50,844 bases of DNA from Symbiobacterium terraclitae (GCF_017874315.1 NZ_JAGGLG010000032.1:1-50844); one strand, 5' to 3'. Positions 17,795 to 26,293 are shown, counted from the stretch's first letter. A program made the numbers and translations. The notes: generated from the sequence alone by a model not told the origin.

Positions 17795-18169
17795 GTGAAC
17801 ATCACCCTGACCGATAAGGCCTCGACACGGCTGAAGGAGATCATCAAGTCCAAGGGTGAGAACCTGGCCCTGCGGGTGCTGGTCCGACCCGGCGGTTGTT
17901 CGGGGTTTGAATACGGCATGGCCCTTGAGCGCAATCCGCGCCCGGACGACAACGTGGGCGAGTTCGACGGCATCAAGGTGGTCATCGACCCCGCCAGCCT
18001 GCCCTATATTGACGGCTCGACCATCGACTACGTCGACAGCCTGATGGGCGGCGGCTTCGCCATCAACAACCCCAACGCGGTCTCCACCTGCGGCTGCGGC
18101 CAGTCCTTCCGCACGGCCGGCGCCGCGGGGGCCCCCAAGTCCTGCGGCAGCGGCGGCTGCTCTCACTAG
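17795..18169 (+). CDS. IscA/ErpA-type iron-sulfur cluster carrier
   Basis: This 124-residue A-type carrier of Fe-S clusters delivers clusters to apo-enzymes in the cytosol. The three conserved cysteines are C35 in RPGGCSGF and C99/C101 in STCGCGQSF. The SLPYIDGSTIDYVDSLMGGGF block is family-typical. The GTG at 17795 follows AAGGAGGG; the frame is open upstream but crosses the promoter. The protein carries a tail of about 18 residues after the usual end, with two further cysteines (C117 and C122, in SCGSGGCSH) that family members often lack. It is monocistronic. The symbol is withheld because IscA, ErpA and SufA cannot be told apart by sequence alone. Confidence 0.92.
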   Translation: MNITLTDKASTRLKEIIKSKGENLALRVLVRPGGCSGFEYGMALERNPRPDDNVGEFDGIKVVIDPASLPYIDGSTIDYVDSLMGGGFAINNPNAVSTCGCGQSFRTAGAAGAPKSCGSGGCSH

Positions 18170-18182
18170 CTTGGGTGTGACA

Positions 18183-18210
18183 GGCGCCGGCGGGCACTCC
18201 CGCCGGCGCC
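18183..18210. terminator. Bidirectional terminator
   Basis: A perfect 12-pair stem (GGCGCCGGCGGG / CCCGCCGGCGCC) with a CACT loop lies between the stops of two convergent genes. Confidence 0.75.
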
Positions 18211-18216
18211 GTGCGC

Positions 18217-19206
18217 TTACACGACCAGGTACCGCGCACCCTCCTTGCGCATGCGCCCCTCGGCGCACAGGTAGACCAGGTGCGCCAGCGTCTCCGCCAT
18301 GGCGAAGCGCAGCTGGTGCAGCGTGAGCCCCGCCACGGGGAAGATGCGCTGGCAGATCTCCCACGCCGTGGACCCTCCCGGGTCCGCGGCGCGCTCCACC
18401 TTCGCCAGCCGGTCGGCGTGGTGGGCGGCGATCTCGGCCGCCCGCCCGGCCACGTCGTGGATGAGCGACCGGTGGCCGGTGAGCGCCAGCCGGGCGCCCA
18501 GGGCGGAAACGCGCTTCAGCGACGCCAGGTAGTCGGCGAGGGGGTTCGGGCGGCAGCCCGGCCAGATGGAGACGTTGGGGGTGATCTTCGCCAGCAGCAT
18601 ATCGTTGGCCAGCAGGATGGCATCCGCGGGGTTCCAGAAGACCGCCAGGCCGTCGGAGTGGCCGGGCGTCCAGATCACCTCGTACTCGGCCCCGCCCAGC
18701 GTGATGCGGCTGCCGTCGGGCAGGGGCCGGATCTCCGGCAGCGGCTTCACCCGCTCGAGCTGCCTCAGGTGGTGCTGCCCCACGGCCCGGGCGTTCTCCT
18801 CGTCCATGCCCTCGGCGGCGAAGAGCGCTGTCAGGCGCGGGCCGATCGTGGCCGCCCCATCGCCCCAGAAGCGGTCGAACTGCTCCACCTCCGGCTCGGG
18901 CAGGTACGCCGGCGCACCGGTCAGCTGCTGCAGCCAGCCGGCCGCGCCCACGTGGTCGGGGTGGTAGTGGGTCAGCAGGATCTGCTGGATGTCCTGCGGG
19001 CGGATGGCCAGCTCGGCCAGCGCGCGGGGCCAGGCTGCCCTGGCCAGGTCGTCGTGGAAGCCCGTGTCCACCAGGGTCCAGCCCGAAGGCCCCCGCAGCA
19101 GGTAGCAGTTGACGTAGCGGAGGGGGATGGGGATCGGGATCGGCACCTGGTAGATGCCGGGGGCCACCTCCGTCGGCGGCCGGTACGGCGGGGGATCGGC
19201 TTGCAC
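18217..19206 (-). CDS. Metallo-beta-lactamase-fold hydrolase
   Basis: This 329-residue cytosolic protein has an N-terminal metallo-beta-lactamase domain. The metal site HYHPDH lies near residues 79-84, the third histidine is in WTPGHSDG, the aspartate in LLANDML, and the last histidine in LTGHRSL. A helical C-terminal extension (about 245-329) resembles the BLACT-type winged-helix tail of glyoxalase II-like and LACTB2-like hydrolases. The GTG at 19206 was chosen because AGAGGAGGT lies about ten bases upstream; an ATG at 19236 is possible but has no good site. It is transcribed divergently from the sensor kinase gene. The substrate, a thioester or lactone, is unknown. Confidence 0.85.
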   Translation of the reverse strand: MQADPPPYRPPTEVAPGIYQVPIPIPIPLRYVNCYLLRGPSGWTLVDTGFHDDLARAAWPRALAELAIRPQDIQQILLTHYHPDHVGAAGWLQQLTGAPAYLPEPEVEQFDRFWGDGAATIGPRLTALFAAEGMDEENARAVGQHHLRQLERVKPLPEIRPLPDGSRITLGGAEYEVIWTPGHSDGLAVFWNPADAILLANDMLLAKITPNVSIWPGCRPNPLADYLASLKRVSALGARLALTGHRSLIHDVAGRAAEIAAHHADRLAKVERAADPGGSTAWEICQRIFPVAGLTLHQLRFAMAETLAHLVYLCAEGRMRKEGARYLVV

Positions 19207-19297
19207 GGTCGAAGGGACCTCCTCTTTCGCCGCCATTGGGAGGCAGGCAAGCGGGATGATCGGGGAGAATAGTGTGCCATGATGCACTATGCTAGTT

Positions 19298-19326
19298 TTG
19301 ACGGTGAATCGTACGGGGACGATATT
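19298..19326 (+). promoter_or_regulatory. Candidate promoter of the LytS-like kinase gene
   Basis: TTGACG (19298-19303) and GATATT (19321-19326) are spaced by 17 bases. The kinase frame is open back to 19279, but transcription from here places the start at the downstream GTG (19387). Confidence 0.5.
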
Positions 19327-19386
19327 CCCGGTCCGGAAGGAGATGACCGTGCGCCGGGTGTGTGCACCTCGGGAGGTGGGGGCAGC

Positions 19387-20691
19387 GTGAACCGTAAGTC
19401 GCGGGCGGTCGTCCTCACGGTTCTGGCGGGCGGCGCGCTGCTGGTCGGGCTGGCCTGGTTCCGGCCCGCGCAGGCCGCCGTGCTCGCCGCCCTGGTGGTC
19501 GCCGCGCAGGCGTTCCTCGTGGCGCGCCTGCTGCGCGGGGGCGACGAGGAGGAGTCGCTCTCGCCCGCCGCGCTGGAGTCGATCACCAGCTTCGACACGT
19601 CGCTGCGCATCGGCGAGGAGACCATGCCCTACCTGCGGCAGGGGCTCAACTTCGAGTCGGCCCAGAAGATCTGCGAGATCATCCGGCAGATCACCGAGAT
19701 GGACGCCGTGGCCATCACCGACGACAAGGTGATCCTCGGCTTCTCGGGCGTCGGGTGCCGGCGGCACCAGCAGGGCGGGCCGATCCTCACCGGCGCCACC
19801 CGGTACGTGCTCGACACCGGGCAGACCCGGGTGGTCAACGACCCGCGGGTGCTCTCCTGCGACGAGGAGGGCTGCCCGCACCCGCTGAAGGCGGCCGTCA
19901 TCACCCCGCTCAAGTTCCGTGGGCAGGTGGTGGGCACCTTCAAACTCTACCGGGCGACGCAGGCGCCGCTCCCCAGTTACGTGGCCCGCCTGGCGGTGGG
20001 CATCGCCGCGCTGCTGGGCATCCAGATGGAGCTGGCCGAGTCGGAGCGGCAGCGCCAGCTGGTGGTGCGGGCGCGCCTGGAGGCGCTGCAGGCGCAGATC
20101 CGGCCCCACTTCCTGTTCAACGTGCTGAACACGATCATCATGTTCTCCCGCACAGATCCCGAACGCTCGCGCGAGCTCCTCGTGAACCTCGCCCAGTTCT
20201 TCCGCAGGTCGCTGACCACCCGCGGCAACACCAACACGCTGCAGGACGAGCTGGAGTACATCCACATCTACCTGGCCCTGGAGCAGGCCCGCTTCGGCGA
20301 GAAGCTGCAGGTGAAGATGAAGATCGACCCGCGGGTGACGGGCGCCTCGGTGCCGGTGCTGACGCTGCAGCCGCTGGTGGAGAACGCCATCGTCCACGGC
20401 CTTGCCCCCAAGGAGGACGTGGGCGTCGTCGGCATCCGCGTGCGGCAGGTGGGGGACCACCTACATATCCTGATCGCGGACAACGGCATCGGGATGGACC
20501 GCGAGCGGCAGCGCCGGGTGTTCGAGGAGGGGTTCGGCAACAACATGGGGCTCGGGCTGACCAACGTCAACGAGCGCCTGGTGTCGCTCTACGGCCCCGA
20601 GTACCGGCTGCGGATCCGCAGCAGCCCCGGCGTGGGGACGGCGATCCGGCTGCGCATCCCGCTGCAGCGGGCGGCAGGCCAGGGCGACTGA
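19387..20691 (+). CDS. LytS-like sensor histidine kinase with GAF domain
   Basis: This 434-residue kinase has two short N-terminal hydrophobic helices (about 8-45), instead of the multi-helix sensor of classical LytS. A GAF domain follows (about 75-220) and contains cysteines in GVGCRRHQ and LSCDEEGCPHPL. The kinase core starts at QAQIRPHFLFNVLN, where the histidine is phosphorylated. The ATP-binding N box is QPLVENAIVHGL, the G1 box is IADNGIGM and the G2 box is GLGLTNVNERL. The GTG start at 19387 follows GGGAGGTGGGGG. It pairs with the LytTR response regulator 95 bases downstream. The signal is unknown; the GAF cysteines resemble the conserved pattern in LytS-family GAF domains. Confidence 0.9.
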   Translation: MNRKSRAVVLTVLAGGALLVGLAWFRPAQAAVLAALVVAAQAFLVARLLRGGDEEESLSPAALESITSFDTSLRIGEETMPYLRQGLNFESAQKICEIIRQITEMDAVAITDDKVILGFSGVGCRRHQQGGPILTGATRYVLDTGQTRVVNDPRVLSCDEEGCPHPLKAAVITPLKFRGQVVGTFKLYRATQAPLPSYVARLAVGIAALLGIQMELAESERQRQLVVRARLEALQAQIRPHFLFNVLNTIIMFSRTDPERSRELLVNLAQFFRRSLTTRGNTNTLQDELEYIHIYLALEQARFGEKLQVKMKIDPRVTGASVPVLTLQPLVENAIVHGLAPKEDVGVVGIRVRQVGDHLHILIADNGIGMDRERQRRVFEEGFGNNMGLGLTNVNERLVSLYGPEYRLRIRSSPGVGTAIRLRIPLQRAAGQGD

Positions 20692-20713
20692 GCGACATTT
20701 GACCGTACAGGAC

Positions 20714-20742
20714 TTGGCGGTCAACGTCGGGTCATCTAAAAT
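20714..20742 (+). promoter_or_regulatory. Promoter of the LytTR regulator gene
   Basis: TTGGCG (20714-20719) and TAAAAT (20737-20742) are separated by 17 bases. The promoter lies between the kinase stop and the regulator start, so the regulator can be expressed without the kinase. Confidence 0.6.
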
Positions 20743-20786
20743 GGTATGAAAACGGCCGGTATTGCAAAAAGGGGCGTAGGTTGTCC

Positions 20787-21560
20787 ATGGTGCTGAGGGC
20801 CCTGATTGTCGACGACGAATACCCTGCCCGCATGGAGCTGCGGTACCAGCTCAGCCAGTTTCCCGACGTCGAGATCATCGGGGAGGCGACCAACGCTCGC
20901 GAGGCGATGACGCTGATCAACGCCCTCGACTACGACGTGATCTTCCTGGACGTGCAGATGCCGGGGATGACGGGAATCGAGCTGGCGCGGAGCCTCAAGG
21001 GGCGCGCAGTGGTGCCGAAGGTGGTCTTCGTGACCGCCTACGAGAACTACGCCGTGTCGGCCTTCGAGATCCCGGCGACCGACTACCTGCTGAAGCCCAT
21101 CGAGGCTGACCGGCTGGCGGAGACGATCCAGCGGCTGCGGGAGGCCAAGGCCGCATCCGCGGGCGAGGGCCGGCCGGAGAAGACGGGGGAGGCGGAGCGC
21201 CCGTCGGCAGAGGCCCGGCCGCAGCTCTCCTTCCTGCTCTGCGAGAAGGACGACAAGCAGATCCCGCTTCCCCTGAACGAGATCGTCTACATCTTCTCGG
21301 AAGGGTACAACGTGTATGTACAGACCTACTCTGACCGACTGCTGACGCGCCACACGCTGCAGGAGCTGACGGAGCGGCTGCCGTCCACGCAGTTCTTCCG
21401 CAGCCACCGCTCGTATATCGTCAACATCTATCAGGTGAAGGAGATCAGCCCGTACTTCAACGGCGCCTATATCATGAAGCTGAAGGACAAGGAGCACTCC
21501 GAGGTCATCGTCAGCCGCGCGAACGTCAAGCGCATGAAGGAGCTGTTCTCGCTGGGTTAG
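20787..21560 (+). CDS. LytTR-family response regulator
   Basis: This 257-residue regulator has a receiver domain (about 1-118) with the acidic pocket D9/D10, phospho-acceptor D55 in IFLDVQMPG and a lysine in YLLKPIE. A charged linker (about 119-150) leads to a LytTR DNA-binding domain with IVYIFSEGYNVYVQT and FFRSHRSYIVNI. It acts as a transcription factor downstream of the preceding kinase. ATG 20787 is taken as the start; a TTG six bases upstream is also possible. LytTR proteins often bind imperfect direct repeats near -35, but no clear target was seen inside the window. Confidence 0.92.
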   Translation: MVLRALIVDDEYPARMELRYQLSQFPDVEIIGEATNAREAMTLINALDYDVIFLDVQMPGMTGIELARSLKGRAVVPKVVFVTAYENYAVSAFEIPATDYLLKPIEADRLAETIQRLREAKAASAGEGRPEKTGEAERPSAEARPQLSFLLCEKDDKQIPLPLNEIVYIFSEGYNVYVQTYSDRLLTRHTLQELTERLPSTQFFRSHRSYIVNIYQVKEISPYFNGAYIMKLKDKEHSEVIVSRANVKRMKELFSLG

Positions 21561-21570
21561 GCCGATGGGC

Positions 21571-21623
21571 AGGCAGTGCCCGCCCGGGGCCCTGCGATGG
21601 GCGCCGGGCGGGCACTGTGGCCT
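21571..21623 (+). terminator. Long terminator hairpin
   Basis: The perfect 14-pair arm CAGTGCCCGCCCGG (21574-21587) pairs with CCGGGCGGGCACTG (21604-21617). The 16-base loop can also fold. It lies just after the regulator stop. Confidence 0.7.
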
Positions 21624-21731
21624 GCCGGTCCCCCCCTCCCACCGTTTGCGGTTCATTTTAGTACCTTTGGACTGGCAGGAGGAGGGGCGTCTCTGGAGAA
21701 GAAAAAGAAGCCCAGGTTGCGGAGAGGAGAG

Positions 21732-21995
21732 ATGTCTGTGCCGTACTTCGAGCGCCTCACTCCAAACCGCTGGCCGGCCGACGCGCACATCCAGACGCCG
21801 TGTGACCCGCTGCAGGCGGCGGCCGAGTTCAGCCGGGCCCACCCCGACTTTACCGGCATGCTGGAGGTCAGCGTGCAGGGGGTGGTCGCCGGGCGCCCCG
21901 TGCTCTCAGCCGTGCTGGTGCGGGTGAAGGGGCCCGGGCGCTGTTGCCTGGCGTCGGAGGGGACCGACCTCGCACTCTCCGCCCGCCGGATGTAG
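21732..21995 (+). CDS. Small hypothetical protein
   Basis: This is an 87-residue protein of unknown family. It starts MSVPYFERLTPNRWPADAHI, has a short hydrophobic beta-like stretch (LEVSVQGVVAGRPVLSAVLV) and ends near two adjacent cysteines. ATG 21732 follows a GAGAGGAGAG site closely; a GTG six bases on is better spaced and may be the real start. It sits alone between two terminators. Coding status is supported by the Shine-Dalgarno site and non-biased composition, but I recognise no domain. Confidence 0.5.
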   Translation: MSVPYFERLTPNRWPADAHIQTPCDPLQAAAEFSRAHPDFTGMLEVSVQGVVAGRPVLSAVLVRVKGPGRCCLASEGTDLALSARRM

Positions 21996-22016
21996 TCATT
22001 CCTGCAATCATACGAT

Positions 22017-22045
22017 GCCCCCTGCCGCCGGCAGGGGGCTTTCTT
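22017..22045. terminator. Bidirectional terminator
   Basis: A ten-pair perfect stem (GCCCCCTGCC / GGCAGGGGGC) with a three-base loop is followed by TTTCTTG on the plus strand. It lies between the small protein gene and the convergent carboxypeptidase gene. Confidence 0.85.
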
Positions 22046-22048
22046 GTC

Positions 22049-23824
22049 TCAGTTCAGGAGCCAGGACTGGCCGGCGAGGATGAAGCCGTGGTCCATCAGG
22101 TTGTAGGCCTGGCTGTACAGCTCCGTGCGGGTCGGGGCACCCAGGAGGACCAGGAGCACCTCCCGGCCGTCCCGCCAGGCCGAGGCCACCAGCGTGTAAG
22201 CGGCCTTCTCGGTCCAGCCGTTCTTCACGCCCGTCGCGCCGGGGTAGCGCAGGGTGAACAGGTTGCTGTTGGTGAGCTGTCGGTTCCCCCAGGGCCCGGG
22301 GATCACGGCCTGGGTCGGGTACATGTACGACCGGAAGCGCGGGTTCTGCAGGGCGTGCTGCGCGATCGCCGCCAGGTCCTCTGCGGTGGAGTAGGGGTCC
22401 ACCCAGTCGTCCAGGCCCGAGGCGGTGACGAAATACGTGTTCCGGGCGCCCAGCTCGGCGGCCCGCTGGTTCATCAGCCAGGCGAAGGACTCCTCGCTGC
22501 CCGAGATGTGCTCGGCGATGGCGACGGCGGCGTCGTTGCCGGAGACCAGCATGAGCCCGTAGAGCAGCTCGCCCAGCGTCCGCTGCTCGCCGGCCCGCAG
22601 GTAGACGCTGGTGCCGGGCTGGCTGGCGGCGGTGCTGCTGACGGTGACCACCGAGTTCGGGTTACCCCGCTCCACGGCCAGCAGGGCCGTCATGATCTTG
22701 GTGGTGGAGGCGATATAGAGGGGGTCGCGGGCGTTGTACTCGCTCAGCACCGCGCCGGTGGCTGCGTCCATCATGATGTAGGCCTTGGCCGCGGCCGGCG
22801 GGTTGCAGACGGTCCCCGCCTCGCCGATGGTCACGGTGTGGGTGGCGTCCGACCAGCTGAGCGGCAGGCCGAAGATGTCGGCCACGTCCCGGGCGGCGAC
22901 GAATGGCCGGCCGCCGACCACCACCGGGGCGGCCGTGAGGATGCGGAGCTGGCCGTCCAGCCAGCCCTCCACGGAGCCCGGCACCAGCATCAGCTCCCGG
23001 CCGGAGAGGCGCGCACGCATGCCGGCGCCGTCCTCGGTGCGCTCCAGGGAGCCGCCCAGGGCGCGCATCGTCTCCGCGAGCGGGACCAGGGTCAGGTCCG
23101 CGATGATGGGCACGGCGCCCACGCACTGGCCGCCCGCCTGCAGGAAGGCGCGCTGCTCCAGGATGGGCAGGAAGGGCTCCACCACGGGCTGGCTCCCCAG
23201 GGTGCGGGTGTAGCGGTTGGCCACCCAGCCGCGGAGGCCGCCCGGCAGCAGGACCTCCGTCCACTCCGACCCGGGCTCCTCAGTCACGATCTCCAGGCGG
23301 GTGCCCAGCGGAACCGTCATCAGGATGGGGGAGGAGGTGCTGGGCGACTGCCGGACGTTCAGCGGCCCGTCGATGACCTCCAGCTGGCCCGGCGGGGCCG
23401 TCTGGACGGTGACCGCGGCCGCTTCGCCGTCGTACTCCACCGTCGCGCCGAGCCCCTCGGAGAGGAAGCGCAGGGGCACGTAGGTGCGGTCCTCGATCAG
23501 CTGCGCGGGCACGTCCAGCGGGACGCTCCGGCCGTCGACCAGGGCCGTCTGCTCGCCGATGCGCAGCTGGACCGTGCGGCCGCCGAGCGCTGCGGTGACC
23601 AGGTCAGGCGGCTCCCAACCCACCTCCGCGCCCAGCGACTCCAGATAGGCCCGCATGGGCACCAGGACGCGGTTCTCCTTGAGAATGGGCACCTGCGGCA
23701 GAAACAGCTCCCGTCCGTTGACATAGAGGGCGAGGGGTTGGGTGTCCGTGGCGAGGGCCGGCGCGGCGCTCACCAACAGGGCGGTGGCCGTGACCAGCCC
23801 CACCAGCCGTCGGCGTATCGACAA
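22049..23824 (-). CDS. D-alanyl-D-alanine carboxypeptidase with stalk and SH3b-like domains
   Basis: This 591-residue exported peptidoglycan enzyme has a signal peptide (1-25). A copper-amine-oxidase-N-like stalk domain follows (about 30-145), then a bacterial SH3 segment (about 150-210, LNVRQSPSTSSPILMTVPLG). A second stalk-like domain spans about 230-335. The S11 peptidase domain then shows STTKIM (S near 372), SGN (near 425) and a KNG variant of the KTG triad (near 532). It trims the terminal D-Ala of pentapeptides in the wall. The start is TTG at 23824, with GAGGTG seven bases before it. The wall-binding modules in front of a DacA-like catalytic part are unusual compared with DacA itself, where a membrane-binding tail follows. 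Confidence 0.92.
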   Translation of the reverse strand: MSIRRRLVGLVTATALLVSAAPALATDTQPLALYVNGRELFLPQVPILKENRVLVPMRAYLESLGAEVGWEPPDLVTAALGGRTVQLRIGEQTALVDGRSVPLDVPAQLIEDRTYVPLRFLSEGLGATVEYDGEAAAVTVQTAPPGQLEVIDGPLNVRQSPSTSSPILMTVPLGTRLEIVTEEPGSEWTEVLLPGGLRGWVANRYTRTLGSQPVVEPFLPILEQRAFLQAGGQCVGAVPIIADLTLVPLAETMRALGGSLERTEDGAGMRARLSGRELMLVPGSVEGWLDGQLRILTAAPVVVGGRPFVAARDVADIFGLPLSWSDATHTVTIGEAGTVCNPPAAAKAYIMMDAATGAVLSEYNARDPLYIASTTKIMTALLAVERGNPNSVVTVSSTAASQPGTSVYLRAGEQRTLGELLYGLMLVSGNDAAVAIAEHISGSEESFAWLMNQRAAELGARNTYFVTASGLDDWVDPYSTAEDLAAIAQHALQNPRFRSYMYPTQAVIPGPWGNRQLTNSNLFTLRYPGATGVKNGWTEKAAYTLVASAWRDGREVLLVLLGAPTRTELYSQAYNLMDHGFILAGQSWLLN

Positions 23825-23919
23825 GGTGTTTCACCTCAGTGACTGTATAACTATAGGATTGGACGGGATTTGCCATATGAGGGTTCCCCTGCACTGCGAG
23901 GGGATTGGTGGGAAGAGGA

Positions 23920-23950
23920 GAGCCTCCGTGACCTGCTGTCACGGAGGCTC
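23920..23950 (-). terminator. Terminator after the FolE gene
   Basis: A perfect 13-pair stem (GAGCCTCCGTGAC / GTCACGGAGGCTC) with a CTGCT loop lies 15 bases after the FolE stop and before the carboxypeptidase start region. Confidence 0.75.
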
Positions 23951-23964
23951 GGGATGCTTCTGCC

Positions 23965-24534
23965 TTATCGGGTTCCCCGGATCAGCGCCATTGCCTCGGC
24001 CCGGGTGGGGCTGCTGGTCGCGAAGACGCCCCGCACGGCGGAGGTGATGGTGACGGCGCCCGGCTTGCGGACGCCCCGCATGGTCATGCACATGTGCTCG
24101 GCCTCGACGACCACCAGGACGCCCTGCGGGTTGAGGTGCTCCATCAGGAGGTCGGCGATCTGCGAGGTCAGGCGCTCCTGAAGCTGCGGGCGGCGGGAGA
24201 AGTCCTCCACGATGCGGGCCAGCTTCGAGAGGCCGACAACCCGGCCGCTCCGGGGGATGTAGGCCACGTGGGCCTTGCCGATGAACGGGAGCAGGTGATG
24301 CTCGCACATCGACTCGAAGGAGATATCCCGGACGATCACCATCTCCTCGTGGTTTTCGTTGAAGATGGCGGACAGCCGCTCCGCCGGGTCGCGGTGGAGA
24401 CCGGCGAAGACCTCTTCGTAGAAGTCGGCCACGCGCCGCGGCGTCTCCAGCAGCCCCTCGCGGTTGGGGTCCTCACCGACGGCCTCCAGAATCATCCGGA
24501 CCGCCTGCTGAATCTTTGCCTTGTCCACTGCCAA
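23965..24534 (-). CDS. folE: GTP cyclohydrolase I
   Basis: This 189-residue enzyme converts GTP to dihydroneopterin triphosphate, the first step of folate (and other pteridine) synthesis. Zinc ligands are the cysteine and histidine in [11 protein letters not shown] and the second cysteine in HMCMTMRG. Other family blocks are [32 protein letters not shown] and [10 protein letters not shown]. Length is normal. The start is a TTG at 24534, eight bases after GGAAG; longer frames upstream run into the DedA gene. It lies 20 bases after the DedA gene and is probably co-transcribed. No other folate gene is in the window. Confidence 0.97.
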   Translation of the reverse strand: MAVDKAKIQQAVRMILEAVGEDPNREGLLETPRRVADFYEEVFAGLHRDPAERLSAIFNENHEEMVIVRDISFESMCEHHLLPFIGKAHVAYIPRSGRVVGLSKLARIVEDFSRRPQLQERLTSQIADLLMEHLNPQGVLVVVEAEHMCMTMRGVRKPGAVTITSAVRGVFATSSPTRAEAMALIRGTR

Positions 24535-24554
24535 GAGGGCCACTTCCTTTCGCA

Positions 24555-25178
24555 CTACCTGGGCCGGCCGGACCGGGCCCATCCGCCCTTTTGGACGGTT
24601 GCAGCGCCGCGACTGGTACTGGCCCTCCAGAGGATCCGCCCCCACCAGAGCAGCAGCAGCACCGCCAGGACGATGACAGCGGGCACCAGCCACCGCTCGA
24701 GCTGCTCGGGCAGCGAGCCGAGGTACCGGCGGAGCCACCGCCCGGCCGCAAGGGTGCCCAGGGCCCAGGGGATGGCGCCGACGAAGGTGGCGAGGGCGAA
24801 GAGGAACGGGTTCATGCGCACCATCCCGGCGGGGATGGACACGTAGTTCCCGATGGCCAGCGGGCGTGCCCAGCAGACGGCGCTGAGCCCCCAGCGGGTG
24901 ATCAGCCGCTCGATGCGGTCACGAAAACGCGGCGCCAGCCAGGAGAGGGCCACGGGGCCCAGGAGAAGCCCGACCACGTATTGGGCGAGCGACCCCAGGG
25001 TGTATCCGAAGCTGAAGCTGACGGTGAGCACGCCCACGGCCGACCAGTCACCGCCGGTCTGCATGCCGATGGTCGCCATGATCAGGCTGCCCGGCCAGGG
25101 GATGCCGGTTCCTTCCATGATGCCGGCCAGCAGCAGCGCGGTGATGTGTTCGACGCGGGCATCGAGGATTGTGAGCAA
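24555..25178 (-). CDS. DedA/SNARE-associated family membrane protein
   Basis: This 207-residue integral membrane protein is of the DedA (VTT-domain) family, whose members move phospholipids or undecaprenyl phosphate across the membrane. Typical elements are the [18 protein letters not shown] re-entrant region, the [15 protein letters not shown] segment and the [18 protein letters not shown] block, followed by [10 protein letters not shown]. The family-conserved arginine precedes PLA. The start is TTG 25178 with AAAGGTGGA upstream. It lies 20 bases from folE, an arrangement with no obvious metabolic logic beyond co-transcription. Confidence 0.88.
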   Translation of the reverse strand: MLTILDARVEHITALLLAGIMEGTGIPWPGSLIMATIGMQTGGDWSAVGVLTVSFSFGYTLGSLAQYVVGLLLGPVALSWLAPRFRDRIERLITRWGLSAVCWARPLAIGNYVSIPAGMVRMNPFLFALATFVGAIPWALGTLAAGRWLRRYLGSLPEQLERWLVPAVIVLAVLLLLWWGRILWRASTSRGAATVQKGGWARSGRPR

Positions 25179-25223
25179 CGAATGTCCACCTTTCGGCTCC
25201 CGCCGGAGTGGACCGGCGGGGGT

Positions 25224-25253
25224 TTGACTTCTTCCCTTCGGACTCCGTATAAT
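25224..25253 (+). promoter_or_regulatory. Strong sigma-A-type promoter
   Basis: TTGACT (25224-25229) and a perfect TATAAT (25248-25253) are separated by 18 bases. It drives the DUF2203 gene that starts at 25298. Confidence 0.8.
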
Positions 25254-25297
25254 GCGCGTAAACAGGTCGCACGGCCGAGGGAAGGTGGGGATGGGTC

Positions 25298-25753
25298 ATG
25301 GGAAACCGTTATTACACACCGGACGAGGTGAACCGTCTCATTCCCGAACTGGAGCGCATCATCGCCTACCTGCGGCGCCTGGACGCGGAGATCCAGGAGA
25401 AGGACTGGCGGCTGCGGCAGCGCAAGGTAGAGGCCCGGCGGCGCGACGACAAGGTAGACACCTACACCTTCTTGCAGGAAGAGGCGGAGCTGGACTTCCT
25501 GCGGATCCTCTCCCAGGTGCAGTGTGATCGAATCCGGGAGTTGGGCGGCGAACTGAAGGGCGGGTACCTGGTCGACTTCCCGGCGCTGATCGACGGGCAG
25601 GAGGTCCTGCTCTGCTGGCGGCCCGGCGAGCCGGTCGTCAGCTGGTATCACGGCGTCCACGAGGGTATGATGAACCGGAAGCCGCTTCCCGAACCGTGGG
25701 ACTCCCCGCAGGCGAGCCCGGAGGCCGACCGGTCGGCGGAGCCGGAGGAGTAG
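25298..25753 (+). CDS. DUF2203 family protein
   Basis: This 151-residue soluble protein matches the DUF2203 pattern. It has an N-terminal RYYTPDEVNRLIPELERI, a helical middle with charged heptads (about 25-90), and a conserved GYLVDFPALIDGQEVLLCWRPGE block followed by VVSWYHGVHEGMMNRKPL. An acidic tail ends the chain. The biochemical function of the family is unknown. It has its own strong promoter and a terminator, so it is a single-gene unit. The ATG at 25298 follows GTGGGGATGG. Family members are usually around 120-140 residues, so the tail of about 15 residues is a small extension. Confidence 0.85.
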   Translation: MGNRYYTPDEVNRLIPELERIIAYLRRLDAEIQEKDWRLRQRKVEARRRDDKVDTYTFLQEEAELDFLRILSQVQCDRIRELGGELKGGYLVDFPALIDGQEVLLCWRPGEPVVSWYHGVHEGMMNRKPLPEPWDSPQASPEADRSAEPEE

Positions 25754-25830
25754 CCCGGTCCGTCCCCCAAATACTACGATGGAGGCCGCTGTTTGGTTGC
25801 GGCGGGCTGCAACATCCTGATAAAGACAGA

Positions 25831-25864
25831 ACAACCCGGGGGCAACCGCCCCTGGGTTGTTTGA
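25831..25864. terminator. Bidirectional terminator
   Basis: Arms ACAACCCGGGGGC and GCCCCTGGGTTGT pair with one mismatch around an AACC loop, followed by TTT on the plus strand. It lies between convergent genes. Confidence 0.85.
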
Positions 25865-25901
25865 CGTCTGCGCGCAGCGTGGCTCCTTCAACGGGGCCCG
25901 G

Positions 25902-26240
25902 TCACTCGCCCTGTCCCAGGGCCTTCTTGGCCAGATAGGCCGCCATGACGCGGTCGAACGTCGCCTGGCTGTACGGGTACGAGACGACGGTCATCAGCAC
26001 CACCATGCCGTCGCCCCGCTGAAGGTGGACCGAGTCGCACTGGGAGCCGTCGTCGAGGTCCTCCACGAACGCCTCCATTACGGCGGTGGCGGCCTCCTCG
26101 GAAAACGGCTTCTCCAGGCCCATCTCCTGACAGATCTGCTTGTAGCGCGCCTCGGGCAGCTTCAGATCCAGGTACTGCTGGATGTACACCCGCGGCTTCC
26201 CGCGCTCGGTCGTAGCGCCCTGCCATCGCTCTCCGGCCAC
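25902..26240 (-). CDS. Small hypothetical protein
   Basis: This 112-residue acidic cytosolic protein has no recognised domain. After a basic N-terminus come a YIQQYLDLKLPEARYKQICQ helix and an EAATAVMEAFVEDLDDG helix. A beta hairpin (DSVHLQRGDGMVVLMTVVSY) and a final YSQATFDRVMAAYLAKKAL helix complete it. The mixture of amphipathic helices and a central hairpin is clearly protein-like, whereas the overlapping frames are not. GTG 26240 was chosen for the AAAGGGGGTCC site and the promoter at 26265-26293. It is monocistronic. Confidence 0.75.
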   Translation of the reverse strand: MAGERWQGATTERGKPRVYIQQYLDLKLPEARYKQICQEMGLEKPFSEEAATAVMEAFVEDLDDGSQCDSVHLQRGDGMVVLMTVVSYPYSQATFDRVMAAYLAKKALGQGE

Positions 26241-26264
26241 AGACGAGGACCCCCTTTCCCCCTC

Positions 26265-26293
26265 AGTATAGCGACCGGCCGTGTCCTTCTCAA
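26265..26293 (-). promoter_or_regulatory. Promoter of the 112-residue protein gene
   Basis: On the minus strand TTGAGA (26293-26288) and TATACT (26270-26265) are separated by 17 bases, a good sigma-A match 25 bases upstream of the chosen GTG. Confidence 0.75.

Noticed and set aside
18217-20460. A very long minus-strand frame that joins the metallo-hydrolase to the region opposite the kinase
   Set aside because: Only the part up to about 19236 looks like protein. The upstream part is antisense to the kinase and has shadow composition.
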